64,000 nt of DNA from an uncultured Pontibacter sp. (GTDB lineage: Bacteria; Bacteroidota; Bacteroidia; Cytophagales; Hymenobacteraceae), in the NCBI RefSeq assembly GCF_947499215.1, contig NZ_CANMNI010000001.1, positions 1,116,001 through 1,180,000 of the forward strand, given 5' to 3'. A program made the translations under genes and the position numbers. Shown piece by piece: positions 1 to 8,282 of this stretch; position 1 is the first letter of the stretch, and the number at the start of each line of letters is the position of its first letter. The notes under the pieces are model-generated. The model was not told the origin of the DNA. It searched no databases and saw only the letters and a list, made by a program, of their open reading frames with translations.

Positions 1-1
1 C

Positions 2-427
2 CGACAAGGCCCCTTTAATATTATCATCAGAGTGCCCTATGTAAAAAAAATCAGAACAGATGCCATGTATATGTTCAATGGAGAGGCTCGCACAACACAA
101 AACCAACCCCGATACCCTGATTCCTATGGTGTCACGGTTGAGGGTTTGGCACAGGATAGCTTGATGCTAGAGGTTGAAAATGGCAGTAACATACTGCTCC
201 GTAAAAGTGAGATCGGCTTCCTGCAGGCAATAGCCGGACGCAACCCCAACAGCGAATCCAGACTGCAGCTGATGTCAAGCAACAAAGTACAACAGGCGGA
301 TATCGCCATCCTGAACAAAGGGCAACTGGTTATGCAGGATGTCGCCATCCCACAACTGAGCTATTCCTTATCCGACAGTGCCAAAGTCGAACTCTCAGGT
401 GCTTCACTGGCCATCATCCGCAAATAA
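2..427 (+). CDS. C-terminal part of a head-GIN-like (DUF2807-type) surface protein, 5' end outside window
   Basis: The reading frame is open to the left edge, with no stop before the first GTG at 32, so the gene almost certainly starts upstream and only its last 141 or so codons are seen. The visible part is rich in short beta-strand-like stretches and ends with a segment (IPQLSYSLSDSAKVELSG) that resembles the closing strand of the putative auto-transporter adhesin head GIN domain common in Bacteroidota cell-envelope proteins. No membrane segment or catalytic motif is visible. The next gene starts 14 bp downstream on the same strand, so the two are probably co-transcribed. The family call is from recollection of the pattern and is tentative; the existence of the coding region is firmer. 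Confidence 0.6.
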   Translation, partial: RQGPFNIIIRVPYVKKIRTDAMYMFNGEARTTQNQPRYPDSYGVTVEGLAQDSLMLEVENGSNILLRKSEIGFLQAIAGRNPNSESRLQLMSSNKVQQADIAILNKGQLVMQDVAIPQLSYSLSDSAKVELSGASLAIIRK

Positions 428-441
428 CCAAACGCACGGCT

Positions 442-729
442 ATGAAAAAGATATTATTCCTCTTGGTAAGTGCTATGCTGGTTGCAAGCCTTTCACATGG
501 CACCTTCAGCAACTCTATAGTTCACGTTGATTGCGCGTCTCTACTACATGACACGCAACCTGCAGGAGACCGCTCTGCTGAGCTTGCCATCTCCACTGAT
601 TCAGAAGGTGCAGGTATGGCAACAACCACAGCGGAAACGGCTCAGCAGATCGAAGAGCAAAGCGTTTCATTTCCAGATCGTATTGTAAACATTGTAGATA
701 CTTTTGCAAGGCTCGTAATGGTTATCTAG
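442..729 (+). CDS. small exported protein of unknown function
   Basis: This 95-residue protein starts MKK and has a hydrophobic stretch (residues 4-16) typical of a Sec signal peptide. The predicted mature part is about 70 residues, acidic and Ser/Thr-rich, with one Cys near residue 31 (VDCASLL) that does not look like a lipobox. It follows the previous gene by 14 bp and is closed by a strong terminator, so it appears to be the last gene of that operon. I do not recognise the family. The short length makes the call less certain than for larger genes, but the signal peptide, operon spacing and terminator support it. Confidence 0.55.
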   Translation: MKKILFLLVSAMLVASLSHGTFSNSIVHVDCASLLHDTQPAGDRSAELAISTDSEGAGMATTTAETAQQIEEQSVSFPDRIVNIVDTFARLVMVI

Positions 730-746
730 CAATAACTTTCGCAGAT

Positions 747-787
747 AAAAGCCCCGGTAAGACATTGTTTTTGCAGGGGCTTTTTTA
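747..787 (+). terminator. intrinsic terminator
   Basis: A stem of AAAAGCCCC pairs with GGGGCTTTT across a 20-base loop and is followed by a T run. It lies 18 bp after the stop of the small exported protein and before the convergent elaA gene, so it may serve both strands. Confidence 0.75.
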
Positions 788-807
788 TTGTTCTTACGTT
801 CCGCAGA

Positions 808-1263
808 TTATACCTGCTTCACCATCTTGATGTGATCAATGCCATCCTCGTCGTATACCTCGCTGGATTGCTCAAATCCAAAACTTTCGTAGAACTTCTT
901 GGCATATAGTTGCGCTCCAATGCGTATAGGTCCCTTGCCAAACAGGCGGTAGCACTCGGCAATGCCCATCTCCACTAGTTGCTTGCCCACACCCGTGCCG
1001 CGCACCAACTGGCTGGTCACGATGCGCCCGATCGACATCATATCAGGATAGGAAACACCTGTCGGCACAAGCCGTGCAGTGGCCACTAGCACGTGCGCTT
1101 CGTTGTAGAACAGGATGTGGTGGCAAAGCTGGTCCTTGTCATCCATATCGGGGAAAACGCAGTTCTGCTCTACTACAAATACCTCGCTGCGCAGACGGAG
1201 CATGTCATAGAGTTCGTCAGGGGTGAGTTCGTGAAAGGCTTTGCAGATTCTGGTAAGGGCCAT
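808..1263 (-). CDS. elaA: GNAT N-acetyltransferase of the ElaA family
   Basis: The 151-residue product has the ElaA opening: a short helix, then RSEVFVVEQNCVFPDMD near residues 24-40, which matches the R-FVVEQNC-D pattern of the family. The acetyl-CoA loop is the segment RGTGVGKQL near residue 88, a variant of the GNAT Q/RxxGxG/A motif. The C-terminal FYESFGF strand-helix is also typical. The substrate of ElaA is not established. An in-frame start 60 bp further upstream exists, but the ATG at 1263 gives the normal family N-terminus and sits 38 bp downstream of a TATCTTTG promoter box. It is divergent from the small membrane protein at 1370. Confidence 0.88.
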   Translation of the reverse strand: MALTRICKAFHELTPDELYDMLRLRSEVFVVEQNCVFPDMDDKDQLCHHILFYNEAHVLVATARLVPTGVSYPDMMSIGRIVTSQLVRGTGVGKQLVEMGIAECYRLFGKGPIRIGAQLYAKKFYESFGFEQSSEVYDEDGIDHIKMVKQV

Positions 1264-1300
1264 ATGCTGTGGTATAATGGTGTGAGTTATAAGCTTCGTG

Positions 1301-1308
1301 CAAAGATA
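1301..1308 (-). promoter_or_regulatory. Bacteroidota -7 promoter box for elaA
   Basis: TATCTTTG on the minus strand matches the TAnnTTTG -7 consensus of Bacteroidota sigma-ABfr promoters. It lies 38 bp upstream of the elaA ATG. No clear TTG -33 element is present. Confidence 0.55.
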
Positions 1309-1332
1309 AGGCTGCGCCTGCACTTTTATTTC

Positions 1333-1340
1333 TATCTTTG
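1333..1340 (+). promoter_or_regulatory. Bacteroidota -7 promoter box for the divergent small membrane protein
   Basis: TATCTTTG on the plus strand lies 30 bp before the ATG at 1370. Together with the same box on the other strand at 1301-1308 it forms a compact divergent promoter pair only 24 bp apart. Confidence 0.55.
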
Positions 1341-1369
1341 TGCCATACCTGTCGCAAATTCACACGCTC

Positions 1370-1570
1370 ATGGGACAAGACATCCTCGAGGTTCTTTTTA
1401 ACATCATTCCGCTGGCGCTTTTTCTATACCTGTCGCTCAGCCTCATGGGCGTGATCAAGCTCAACAAGCAAACGGCCTTTCTGGCGAACGCTTCCTTTTT
1501 CACCAAATTTGCAGTATATGGCGGCACGGTCGCCTTCGCCATCATGACGATCGCAGACCTGACCAAGTAG
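1370..1570 (+). CDS. small two-helix membrane protein of unknown function
   Basis: The 66-residue product begins MGQDILEVLF and has two hydrophobic helices, about residues 9-26 and 42-60, separated by a basic loop (KLNKQTAF). A longer form from GTG at 1340 is possible, but that codon overlaps the promoter box, so I chose ATG 1370. It faces the BrkB gene with only 3 bp between the two stop codons, and no hairpin lies between them. No known motif is visible. The call rests on its coding appearance, the promoter box and the clear membrane topology. Confidence 0.6.
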   Translation: MGQDILEVLFNIIPLALFLYLSLSLMGVIKLNKQTAFLANASFFTKFAVYGGTVAFAIMTIADLTK

Positions 1571-1573
1571 GCT

Positions 1574-2488
1574 TCACTTCCTATCTCCATTCACCTTCTC
1601 GTACTTTTCTGCAATCTCGGAGGGCTTTACATAGCGGCCATGGTTGTTGGCGTAGGCCTTGGTAACCTCGGCACCCAGCATCAGAATCACAGAAGAGTAA
1701 AACACCCACAGCAATACTACCACAAACGAGCCTGCCGCCGCATAAAAGCCCACCACCTTCACATTGCCTAAAATGTAGTCGATCACCTCTTTTCCGATCA
1801 AAAAAAGAATGGAGGTGATGATGCCTCCTGCTAACGCGTCGCGCCAGTTAACCTTGGCATCGGGCAAGACTTTGTGTATCGTCGTGAAAAACACCAACAC
1901 GACCAGTATGGAGAAGGCGGCCTTAATCAACTTGATGGCCGAAGTCAGGTATTCCTCCAGCACGTCGTAGAGTTGGTCACTGTAAATCACAAGGACCGCA
2001 TCGAAAACAAGGCTGATCAGCAACAGGAACCCGAGCCCGGCCACAATGGCCAAAGTCACCAATCGGTGGCGCATGAATTTCAGGTAGTTTACGTTGTGCT
2101 TCACCCGGATCTGCCAGACGGCATTCAGGGCTTTCTGCATGATAAAGAAAATGATGGTGGCACTCTTTATAACCACGACCAAGCCAATCAGAATACTCCA
2201 GAAGCCAAACGGAATTTGCGTTGCATTTTCCAGCAGGTCATTTACTTGGCTGCCTACTTCTTCGCTCATCAAATCCTCCATCTGCGTTACGATCTCAGCA
2301 CGAACCGTCTCCTCCGAAAAAAACATGGAGCCCGCCAGCGTGAGCACGATCAGGATAGCGGGCAGGGAGAAAATAGTAAAGAAGGCAATTGCCGCGCTGT
2401 ACACGATCGGTTCGTTCCGTTGAAAGTTCTTATAGGAGTCTTTCAGTATCTCTATGGTCTTCCCAATAAATCCCTCTTGTTGCTTCAT
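1574..2488 (-). CDS. YihY/virulence factor BrkB family membrane protein
   Basis: The 304-residue protein has the BrkB architecture: a soluble N-terminal helix, then six hydrophobic segments at roughly residues 33-55, 95-118, 144-168, 185-205, 219-237 and 245-268. The family hallmarks AAIAFFTIFSLPA (first helix) and GSFVVVLLWVFYSS (last helix pair) are present. Members were once annotated as RNase BN, a role now assigned to a different protein, and their transport function remains unsettled. The C-terminal 35 residues are charged and cytoplasmic. There is no closely spaced upstream gene, so it is probably transcribed alone. Confidence 0.88.
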   Translation of the reverse strand: MKQQEGFIGKTIEILKDSYKNFQRNEPIVYSAAIAFFTIFSLPAILIVLTLAGSMFFSEETVRAEIVTQMEDLMSEEVGSQVNDLLENATQIPFGFWSILIGLVVVIKSATIIFFIMQKALNAVWQIRVKHNVNYLKFMRHRLVTLAIVAGLGFLLLISLVFDAVLVIYSDQLYDVLEEYLTSAIKLIKAAFSILVVLVFFTTIHKVLPDAKVNWRDALAGGIITSILFLIGKEVIDYILGNVKVVGFYAAAGSFVVVLLWVFYSSVILMLGAEVTKAYANNHGRYVKPSEIAEKYEKVNGDRK

Positions 2489-2654
2489 CTATTCAAGTTT
2501 TGCCGGAATTAGCCCGCATAAGAGTAACGGGGCATTCATACTTTGGTTAAAGCAGGGAATGCACAAAATGTTCAGCGTGCCATAGCGGGTTCCACCCCTA
2601 ATGGTTTGACCTTTCAAAAGGACGGCTTCAACTCTAAGTCACAATTATGGACAC

Positions 2655-2689
2655 AAAAAAGCCTGTTCTTTTTTGAAGAACAGGCTTTT
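2655..2689 (-). terminator. intrinsic terminator after purF
   Basis: AAAAGCCTGTTCTT pairs almost perfectly with AAGAACAGGCTTTT. Read on the minus strand the hairpin ends in a T run, 22 bp after the purF stop. Confidence 0.75.
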
Positions 2690-2710
2690 CTATTGAGTTC
2701 GGGTTACAGC

Positions 2711-4603
2711 TTAGTACGCTCTCACCGTCTTGTTTTCCATAAAGTTCATAAAGGCACGGTTCACCACACGCGTACCGCCCGGTGTTGGGTAGTTGCCGGT
2801 GAAGTACCAGTCGCCTTGGTGATTCGGGCAAGCCAGATGCAGGTCTTCGATGCGCTGGTAGATAACCTGTACCTCTGCGTTCACATCCGGTGCCTTCACA
2901 ATCTCCGATACCTTGTCAGACAGTTCGTCGTGCGTGAACAGATCGAACAGCTCTTTCACAAAGTTGGTTTCCATGAATTCCGGGGTATGCTGCGCGGCCA
3001 CACACTTGTCGTATACCTCGTCAAGCTTGTAGGACAGGTTACGATCTTTCAGCAGGCCGAGCATGGCACGGAAAGCAACGAACTCCTTCACGCGCGACAT
3101 ATCGATGCCGTAGCAGTCCGGGTAGCGGATCTGTGGGGCGCAAGACACGATGATGATTTTCTTCGGCTCCAGTTTGTCCAGCATCTTGATGATACTCTTC
3201 TCCAACGTAGTACCGCGCACGATCGAGTCGTCGAGCACCACCAAGGTATCAATGCCTTTTTTCACCACCTCATAAGTCGTGTCATACACGTGAGTTACCA
3301 GATCGTCGCGGCTGTCGTTGTCGGTGATGAAGGTACGCAGCTTCACGTCCTTGATCACGAGCTTCTCAGCACGCGGCTTAAACTGCAGGATCTCATCGAG
3401 CTGCTCTTCGGTGAGCTCTTGGTTTAAGATGGCTTTGCGGCGATAGGCGCGCAGGTGGTCCTCAATCCCTTTCATCATACCGAGCCAAGAGGTTTCGGCC
3501 GTGTTCGGTATGTAAGAGAACACCGTATTTTTCAGGTCAAAGTCGATGGCCTCGAGAATCTGCGGACAGAGGCGGCGGCCCATGTTCTTGCGCTCCTCAT
3601 AGATCTCCGGGTCATTACCACGGGAGAAGTAAATGCGTTCGAAGCTGCAGGATTTCTTCTCGAGCGGCTGTATAATTTCCTTAAGCTCCGCATTGCCGGC
3701 TTTGTCCACAATCAACGCATGTCCCGGTGTGATTTCCTGTATGGCGCTGTACTCGATATCAAAGGCTGTCTTGATGGCTGGTTTCTCAGAAGCGATCACG
3801 ACTACCTCATCATCCATGTAGTAGTAAGCCGGACGGATGCCGTTCGGGTCGCGCACCACGAAGGAGGCGCCGTAGCCCGTCAGACCTGCCATGGCATAGC
3901 CCCCGTCGAAGTCCTTACAGGCCCGCTTCAGCACACGCTGTAGGCTCAGGTTATCTTCGATCAGGTGTGTGATTTCTTTATTGGTATATTCGTCTTTGTA
4001 AGACTCAAACAGCATCTGGTTTTCCTCGTCCAAGAAGTGACCGATCTTTTCCAGTACTGTAATCGTGTCGGATTTATGCTTCGGATGCTGGCCCAGTTCG
4101 ACCAGTTTCTGGAACTGCTCATCCACGTTGGTCATATTGAAGTTACCGGCCACGGCCAGACTGCGGCTGCGCCAGTTATTGTCGCGCACCATCGGGTGGC
4201 AGTTGTCCACGCTGTTGATGCCGTGCGTGCCGTAGCGCAGGTGCCCTAGGTATACATCGCCCAAGAAAGGCAGGTTCTGCCATACCCAATTGATATCCTG
4301 TGCCAGCTCCGGCTGGTCTTCCTTCAGTTTTTTAAACTCCTTGCCGATCTTGCCGAAAATGCTGTCGATGGCGCGGGTTTTTACGGAACGGAAACGGCTG
4401 ATGTATTCCATGCCCGGGCCGGCGTTGATCTTGATGCTGGCCACACCGGCACCGTCCTGTCCGCGGTTGTGCTGCTTTTGCATGAGCAGGTACAGCTTGT
4501 TGACGCCGTACATGGGAGTGCCATACTTCTCAACGTAATACTCGATTGGTTTTCGGAGCCTGATTAGGGCTATTCCGCATTCGTGCTTGATAGAGTCGCT
4601 CAT
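2711..4603 (-). CDS. purF: amidophosphoribosyltransferase (glutamine PRPP amidotransferase)
   Basis: PurF makes 5-phosphoribosylamine from PRPP and glutamine, the first committed step of purine synthesis in the cytoplasm. The start at 4603 gives MSDSIKHECGIALIRL. Cys9 would be the N-terminal nucleophile after removal of an eight-residue propeptide. The Ntn glutaminase domain spans about residues 9-290 (RGQDGAG, GHLRYGTHG, GNFNMTN), and the phosphoribosyltransferase domain carries the PRPP loop VVLDDSIVRGTT near residue 455. The C-terminal tail (about 530-630) is the extension typical of the long Bacteroidota form. It starts 7 bp after the nuoN stop, so it is probably co-transcribed with the complex I genes. 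A 33-codon upstream extension overlaps nuoN and was rejected. Confidence 0.95.
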   Translation of the reverse strand: MSDSIKHECGIALIRLRKPIEYYVEKYGTPMYGVNKLYLLMQKQHNRGQDGAGVASIKINAGPGMEYISRFRSVKTRAIDSIFGKIGKEFKKLKEDQPELAQDINWVWQNLPFLGDVYLGHLRYGTHGINSVDNCHPMVRDNNWRSRSLAVAGNFNMTNVDEQFQKLVELGQHPKHKSDTITVLEKIGHFLDEENQMLFESYKDEYTNKEITHLIEDNLSLQRVLKRACKDFDGGYAMAGLTGYGASFVVRDPNGIRPAYYYMDDEVVVIASEKPAIKTAFDIEYSAIQEITPGHALIVDKAGNAELKEIIQPLEKKSCSFERIYFSRGNDPEIYEERKNMGRRLCPQILEAIDFDLKNTVFSYIPNTAETSWLGMMKGIEDHLRAYRRKAILNQELTEEQLDEILQFKPRAEKLVIKDVKLRTFITDNDSRDDLVTHVYDTTYEVVKKGIDTLVVLDDSIVRGTTLEKSIIKMLDKLEPKKIIIVSCAPQIRYPDCYGIDMSRVKEFVAFRAMLGLLKDRNLSYKLDEVYDKCVAAQHTPEFMETNFVKELFDLFTHDELSDKVSEIVKAPDVNAEVQVIYQRIEDLHLACPNHQGDWYFTGNYPTPGGTRVVNRAFMNFMENKTVRAY

Positions 4604-4610
4604 AGGGCAG

Positions 4611-6149
4611 TTAAAGGGTTTGCGCCAGAATTCGTTCGATCCAGTGCAGCAGCAGGTCCGGTTTAAAGAAGAGAACCAGCAGCGGCAGGGCGAAGAATCC
4701 AAGCAGCAGCTTATTTGACAGTGAAATAACTAAATTTTCTGCACTTTGATTCCTTTTCAGGAAAAGGTAATAGGGTATTTTGATATAATAGAACAGTGCA
4801 ACGCCTGTCAGCAGGATTCCGGTGACGAGCAGCACCAGCAGCATGGTCTGTCCGGTGAGGCTATAGGCCTCCCACACGTTGCTAAAAACAAGCAGTTTGC
4901 CCATAAAGCCACCCAAGGGCGGCAGGCCTGTAAGCGAGAGCAGGTATAGCAGGACCACGATGCCCGCATAGGGCGCTTTCGGGCCAAGTCCTTTAAAGTC
5001 TTCCAATGTCTGTACACCCCATTTCTCTTCGGCCACCTGCAGGTATAGGAACAGGCCGAAGTTCATGAATAGCAGCACCGTCATGTAAAAAAGCACGCTT
5101 GTCATGTATTCCGATCCGAAGGCCAGCAGCGCCATCAGCAGAAAACCGGCATGCGACACGGAGGAGAAAGCCATCAGCCGGCGCGGGGTGCGCTGCCAAA
5201 GCGCGGTAAAGTTGCCAACCACTAGCGTAGCTAAAGCCGCCACCCCTAAGAAGAGCAAAATATCACTGAAAGCACCCGAAATAGAAGCATCCGCAAAGGC
5301 CGCCACAAAACGCATGATCACAATAATACCAGCCATTTTTGGGCCTGTGGAAAAGAGCGCCACCACGGGCATGGGTGCTCCTTGGTATACATCGGGCGTC
5401 CAGAAATGGAAGGGTGCCGCTGATATCTTGAACAGGAATCCGGCAAAGATCAGAATGGCCGCCACGGTCACCATCAGCGGGCTGGCATCGAGCAGCGACC
5501 GCCAGAAGCTGACCAAGGTATAGTCAAGCGAGCCGGTGAGGCCGTAGAAAAACGACATACCGTAGAGCATCACGCCAGCCGAAAGCGTACCGTAGAGCAC
5601 ATATTTCAAACCAGCCTCTACTGCCCGTTTCTCTTCTTTGAGCGTGAGGGTGAGAATGTAGGAGGCGATGGAAACCACTTCGATGGCGATAAACACCATC
5701 AGCAGGTTCACGGACTTGGCCATCAGGTTGAGGCCCAGCACCAGCATCAGAATCAGGGCATAGTACTCGCCTCTGCCCTCTTTTAATTTCTCCAGCCGTT
5801 TGTTTTGCAGCGACAGCAGGATCGTGAAGATGCCGGCGGCACTAAAGAGCAGTCCGCTATAGCGGGCCAGTCCGTCGGAACGCAGCAGGTTCAGAAACTG
5901 CACCCCTTCTGAGGTATAGCCGCCGAGCAACTGTATGGCTAATGTGGCAAAAAGACCGGTAGCCGCCAGCCAAGGCAGCAAACGCTTTATAGCTTTTGAC
6001 TTGAACAAGTCGAGCGTGACGAGCAGCAGAAAGAAGATGGCGAGCAGCAGCTCAGGCAGCAAGGAGCCGGCACCGGCTAAGATGCTGTCAATGGCTTGGG
6101 TGAGTTGTGCGGCCTGTTCTTCCACGGATAGTCTTAAAGGTATAAGCAT
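4611..6149 (-). CDS. nuoN: NADH-quinone oxidoreductase subunit N
   Basis: NuoN is one of the three antiporter-like proton-pumping subunits of the complex I membrane arm. The 512-residue protein has about 14 hydrophobic helices. Family signatures include the TM5 glutamate region LMVFIAIEVVSIASYIL near residue 150, the lysine helix GLKYVLYGTLSAGVML near 180 and the KISAAPFHFWTPDVYQGAPMP segment near 242, which holds the broken TM7 and its conserved Lys. It is third in the nuoL-nuoM-nuoN-purF series, 41 bp after nuoM. Confidence 0.95.
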   Translation of the reverse strand: MLIPLRLSVEEQAAQLTQAIDSILAGAGSLLPELLLAIFFLLLVTLDLFKSKAIKRLLPWLAATGLFATLAIQLLGGYTSEGVQFLNLLRSDGLARYSGLLFSAAGIFTILLSLQNKRLEKLKEGRGEYYALILMLVLGLNLMAKSVNLLMVFIAIEVVSIASYILTLTLKEEKRAVEAGLKYVLYGTLSAGVMLYGMSFFYGLTGSLDYTLVSFWRSLLDASPLMVTVAAILIFAGFLFKISAAPFHFWTPDVYQGAPMPVVALFSTGPKMAGIIVIMRFVAAFADASISGAFSDILLFLGVAALATLVVGNFTALWQRTPRRLMAFSSVSHAGFLLMALLAFGSEYMTSVLFYMTVLLFMNFGLFLYLQVAEEKWGVQTLEDFKGLGPKAPYAGIVVLLYLLSLTGLPPLGGFMGKLLVFSNVWEAYSLTGQTMLLVLLVTGILLTGVALFYYIKIPYYLFLKRNQSAENLVISLSNKLLLGFFALPLLVLFFKPDLLLHWIERILAQTL

Positions 6150-6190
6150 ACTGGGCGCAGCGGACTCATGGACCAGAAGCGCCGGATTTG

Positions 6191-7936
6191 TTAGTTAATT
6201 AAAGTTGAGAGCACCATGTTCAGTTGTTCCTGCCCATTGCGCAGCACCAACTCGGTAAACCCTGCCACAGCCATTCCTATTTTGTCGAGCAGCAGGTGCG
6301 GGAAAATACCAAACAGCAGCGCTAGTATTGCCAGTGGTACCAGCATGAGGTACTCCCGGAAATTCAGGTCTGAGATCGCCGCTTTCTTGCGCAACTCCGG
6401 GAAAATCCAGTACTTGCCGAAGAACATGCGCTGCAGCGCCCACAGGTAGTAGGCCGCAGCCAGCAAAATGCCGAACACCGCCACAATCGCCAGCCAGCGC
6501 GGCAACAGTCCGGTGGCCTCCGGGGCGCTAAAGCTACCCAATAGCACCAGCAGCTCGGCTATGAAACCAGAGAAGCCCGGCAAGCCCAAGGAGGCAAAGA
6601 AAGCGATCACTACAAAGGCGGTATAGGCCGGCATGCGCTTGGCCAGTCCCCGGAAATTGAGGATGGTGCGGTCATGCGCCCGGTCATAGATTACCCCTAC
6701 CACCAAGAATAGCATGGCAGAGATAAGGCCATGGCTGAACATCATGTAAATAGCACCGTTCACACCCTCGTTTGTAAGCGAGGCCAACCCCAGCAGCACA
6801 AAACCCATGTGCGACACCGACGAGTAGGCGATCAGTTTTTTAAGGTCGTTCATAGCCAAGGCACAGAGCGCCCCATAAATAATGGAGAGTACGCCCAGTC
6901 CGCCAACCAGCGTGGCGAAATAGGCCCCGGCATCCGGGAAGATCGGGTAAGCAATGCGAATAAGGCCGTAGCCACCCACCTTTAGCAGGATAGCTGCTAG
7001 CAGCACCGAGATGGGAGTTGGCGCTTCCACGTGCGCATCCGGTAGCCACGTGTGCACCGGCACCGAGGGCACTTTGATCAGGAAGCCAGCAAACACCAGC
7101 AGGAAAGCCGCAAAGCGAATCGGGTAGTCGAACAGTGTAACGCCGGAGAGCACGTGCAAAAGGCTACCCGGTATAAAGTTGGCCGGCTCCATCATGGCTG
7201 GTATGCTGAAGGTACGCACCATGTCAGAGCTGTTAATCACGCCCTGCTGCAGCATTTGTTGCATCTGCCGGATGAGATCAAAGCTAGCCGGCACGCCCTG
7301 ACCCAGCATGCCCATCTGTTGCGCCGTTGCCTCCGGATCGATCACCGAGGTATACAGCCCGATCATCACGATCAGGATAAAAAGTGAGCCGACTAAGGTA
7401 TAGATGAAGAACTTGATGGCCGCATACTCACGCTTCGGTCCGCCCCAGATGCCGATGAGGAAGTACATGGGCAGGAGCATGAACTCAAAGAAGAGGTAGA
7501 ACAGAAAAAAGTCGAGTGCGAGGAAACAGCCCATCACGCTGGTCATGAGCAGCAGGTAGAGCAGGAAGTAGCCTTTCACGTTTTTAGTGATGTTCCAAGA
7601 GGAGATAATTCCGATGACGCCGACGATGCCTGTGAGCAGCACCATACTGATACTGACGCCATCCACCCCCACAAAGTACTCGATCTGGAAACGTCCCAGA
7701 CTGCCCAGCGAGAAGCCGATCCAGTTCAGTTTCTCCACAAACTGATAGCCCGTCTGCCCATTGGCCTGCGCATTGCCATCAAAACCAAGGTATACCAGCA
7801 CGGCCACTACCAATTGCAACAGCGTGCCGGACAGTGCCACTACCTTCATCGTTTTCTGAAAGCGCAATGGCAGCAACAGCACCACAAGCGCTGCCAGCAG
7901 AGGAAGAAAAATAAGGCTGGAAAGTATATAGTCCAT
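6191..7936 (-). CDS. nuoM: NADH-quinone oxidoreductase subunit M
   Basis: This antiporter-like subunit (581 residues from ATG 7936) carries the NuoM hallmarks: LFFEFMLLPMYFLIGIWGG with the pumping glutamate near residue 140, AAIKFFIYTLVGSL after it, and VPSVPVHTWLPDAHVEAPTPIS near residue 295. A hydrophilic insert of about 60 residues (Gln- and Met-rich, roughly 205-265) sits between two helices and is longer than in E. coli NuoM. The ten-codon longer form from 7966 is less likely, because MDYILSSLIFLPLLAAL is a normal family start. Followed by nuoN. Confidence 0.95.
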   Translation of the reverse strand: MDYILSSLIFLPLLAALVVLLLPLRFQKTMKVVALSGTLLQLVVAVLVYLGFDGNAQANGQTGYQFVEKLNWIGFSLGSLGRFQIEYFVGVDGVSISMVLLTGIVGVIGIISSWNITKNVKGYFLLYLLLMTSVMGCFLALDFFLFYLFFEFMLLPMYFLIGIWGGPKREYAAIKFFIYTLVGSLFILIVMIGLYTSVIDPEATAQQMGMLGQGVPASFDLIRQMQQMLQQGVINSSDMVRTFSIPAMMEPANFIPGSLLHVLSGVTLFDYPIRFAAFLLVFAGFLIKVPSVPVHTWLPDAHVEAPTPISVLLAAILLKVGGYGLIRIAYPIFPDAGAYFATLVGGLGVLSIIYGALCALAMNDLKKLIAYSSVSHMGFVLLGLASLTNEGVNGAIYMMFSHGLISAMLFLVVGVIYDRAHDRTILNFRGLAKRMPAYTAFVVIAFFASLGLPGFSGFIAELLVLLGSFSAPEATGLLPRWLAIVAVFGILLAAAYYLWALQRMFFGKYWIFPELRKKAAISDLNFREYLMLVPLAILALLFGIFPHLLLDKIGMAVAGFTELVLRNGQEQLNMVLSTLIN

Positions 7937-8282
7937 CAATAAATCGACACAAGTATCACGTATCAAGACACACGATTACATCACCATGTATCTGCACTAA
8001 TTTAGATCTTACCCAATGTTATACCGGGGAGAATTTAAATTTCACCCGAGTTGCTACACCGCATAGGCCAAGACTTATTTTGCTCGCTTTTCAAATCCAG
8101 AAATGAAAATCGGCATGTTCCAGACAGATTCGTTTTAAGGCCTGTGCATCACCTCATTTCTAATTCCTGAGAGCTCAAATTTCGAAATTCAGCATCTGCC
8201 TCCTCTCACATCATCAAACTCAAAATCTGCCCCTTCATCTTCAAATTTTCAAATCTGTAAATCTGAATCTGCGAAATTAGCA
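7937..8282. other. 346-bp non-coding spacer between nuoL and nuoM
   Basis: No credible gene lies here. The nuoL-proximal part (about 8165-8280) is a degenerate low-complexity tract, read on the minus strand as repeated variations of GATTTGAAAATTTGAAGATG. Similar drifting repeats are familiar from Bacteroidota spacers. The spacer is unusual in separating nuoL from nuoM, which are normally nearly contiguous. Confidence 0.5.

Noticed and set aside
2543-4249. Long plus-strand frames opposite purF (294, 162 and 94 codons)
   Set aside because: They lie entirely in the antisense of a certain gene, have Val/His-rich compositions typical of reverse-complement coding sequence, and show no motif or start signal.
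8165-8280. Drifting GATTTGAAAA-type repeats as a functional element
   Set aside because: They are irregular, lack stable structure, and similar low-complexity text is widespread in Bacteroidota spacers; listed only as spacer content.
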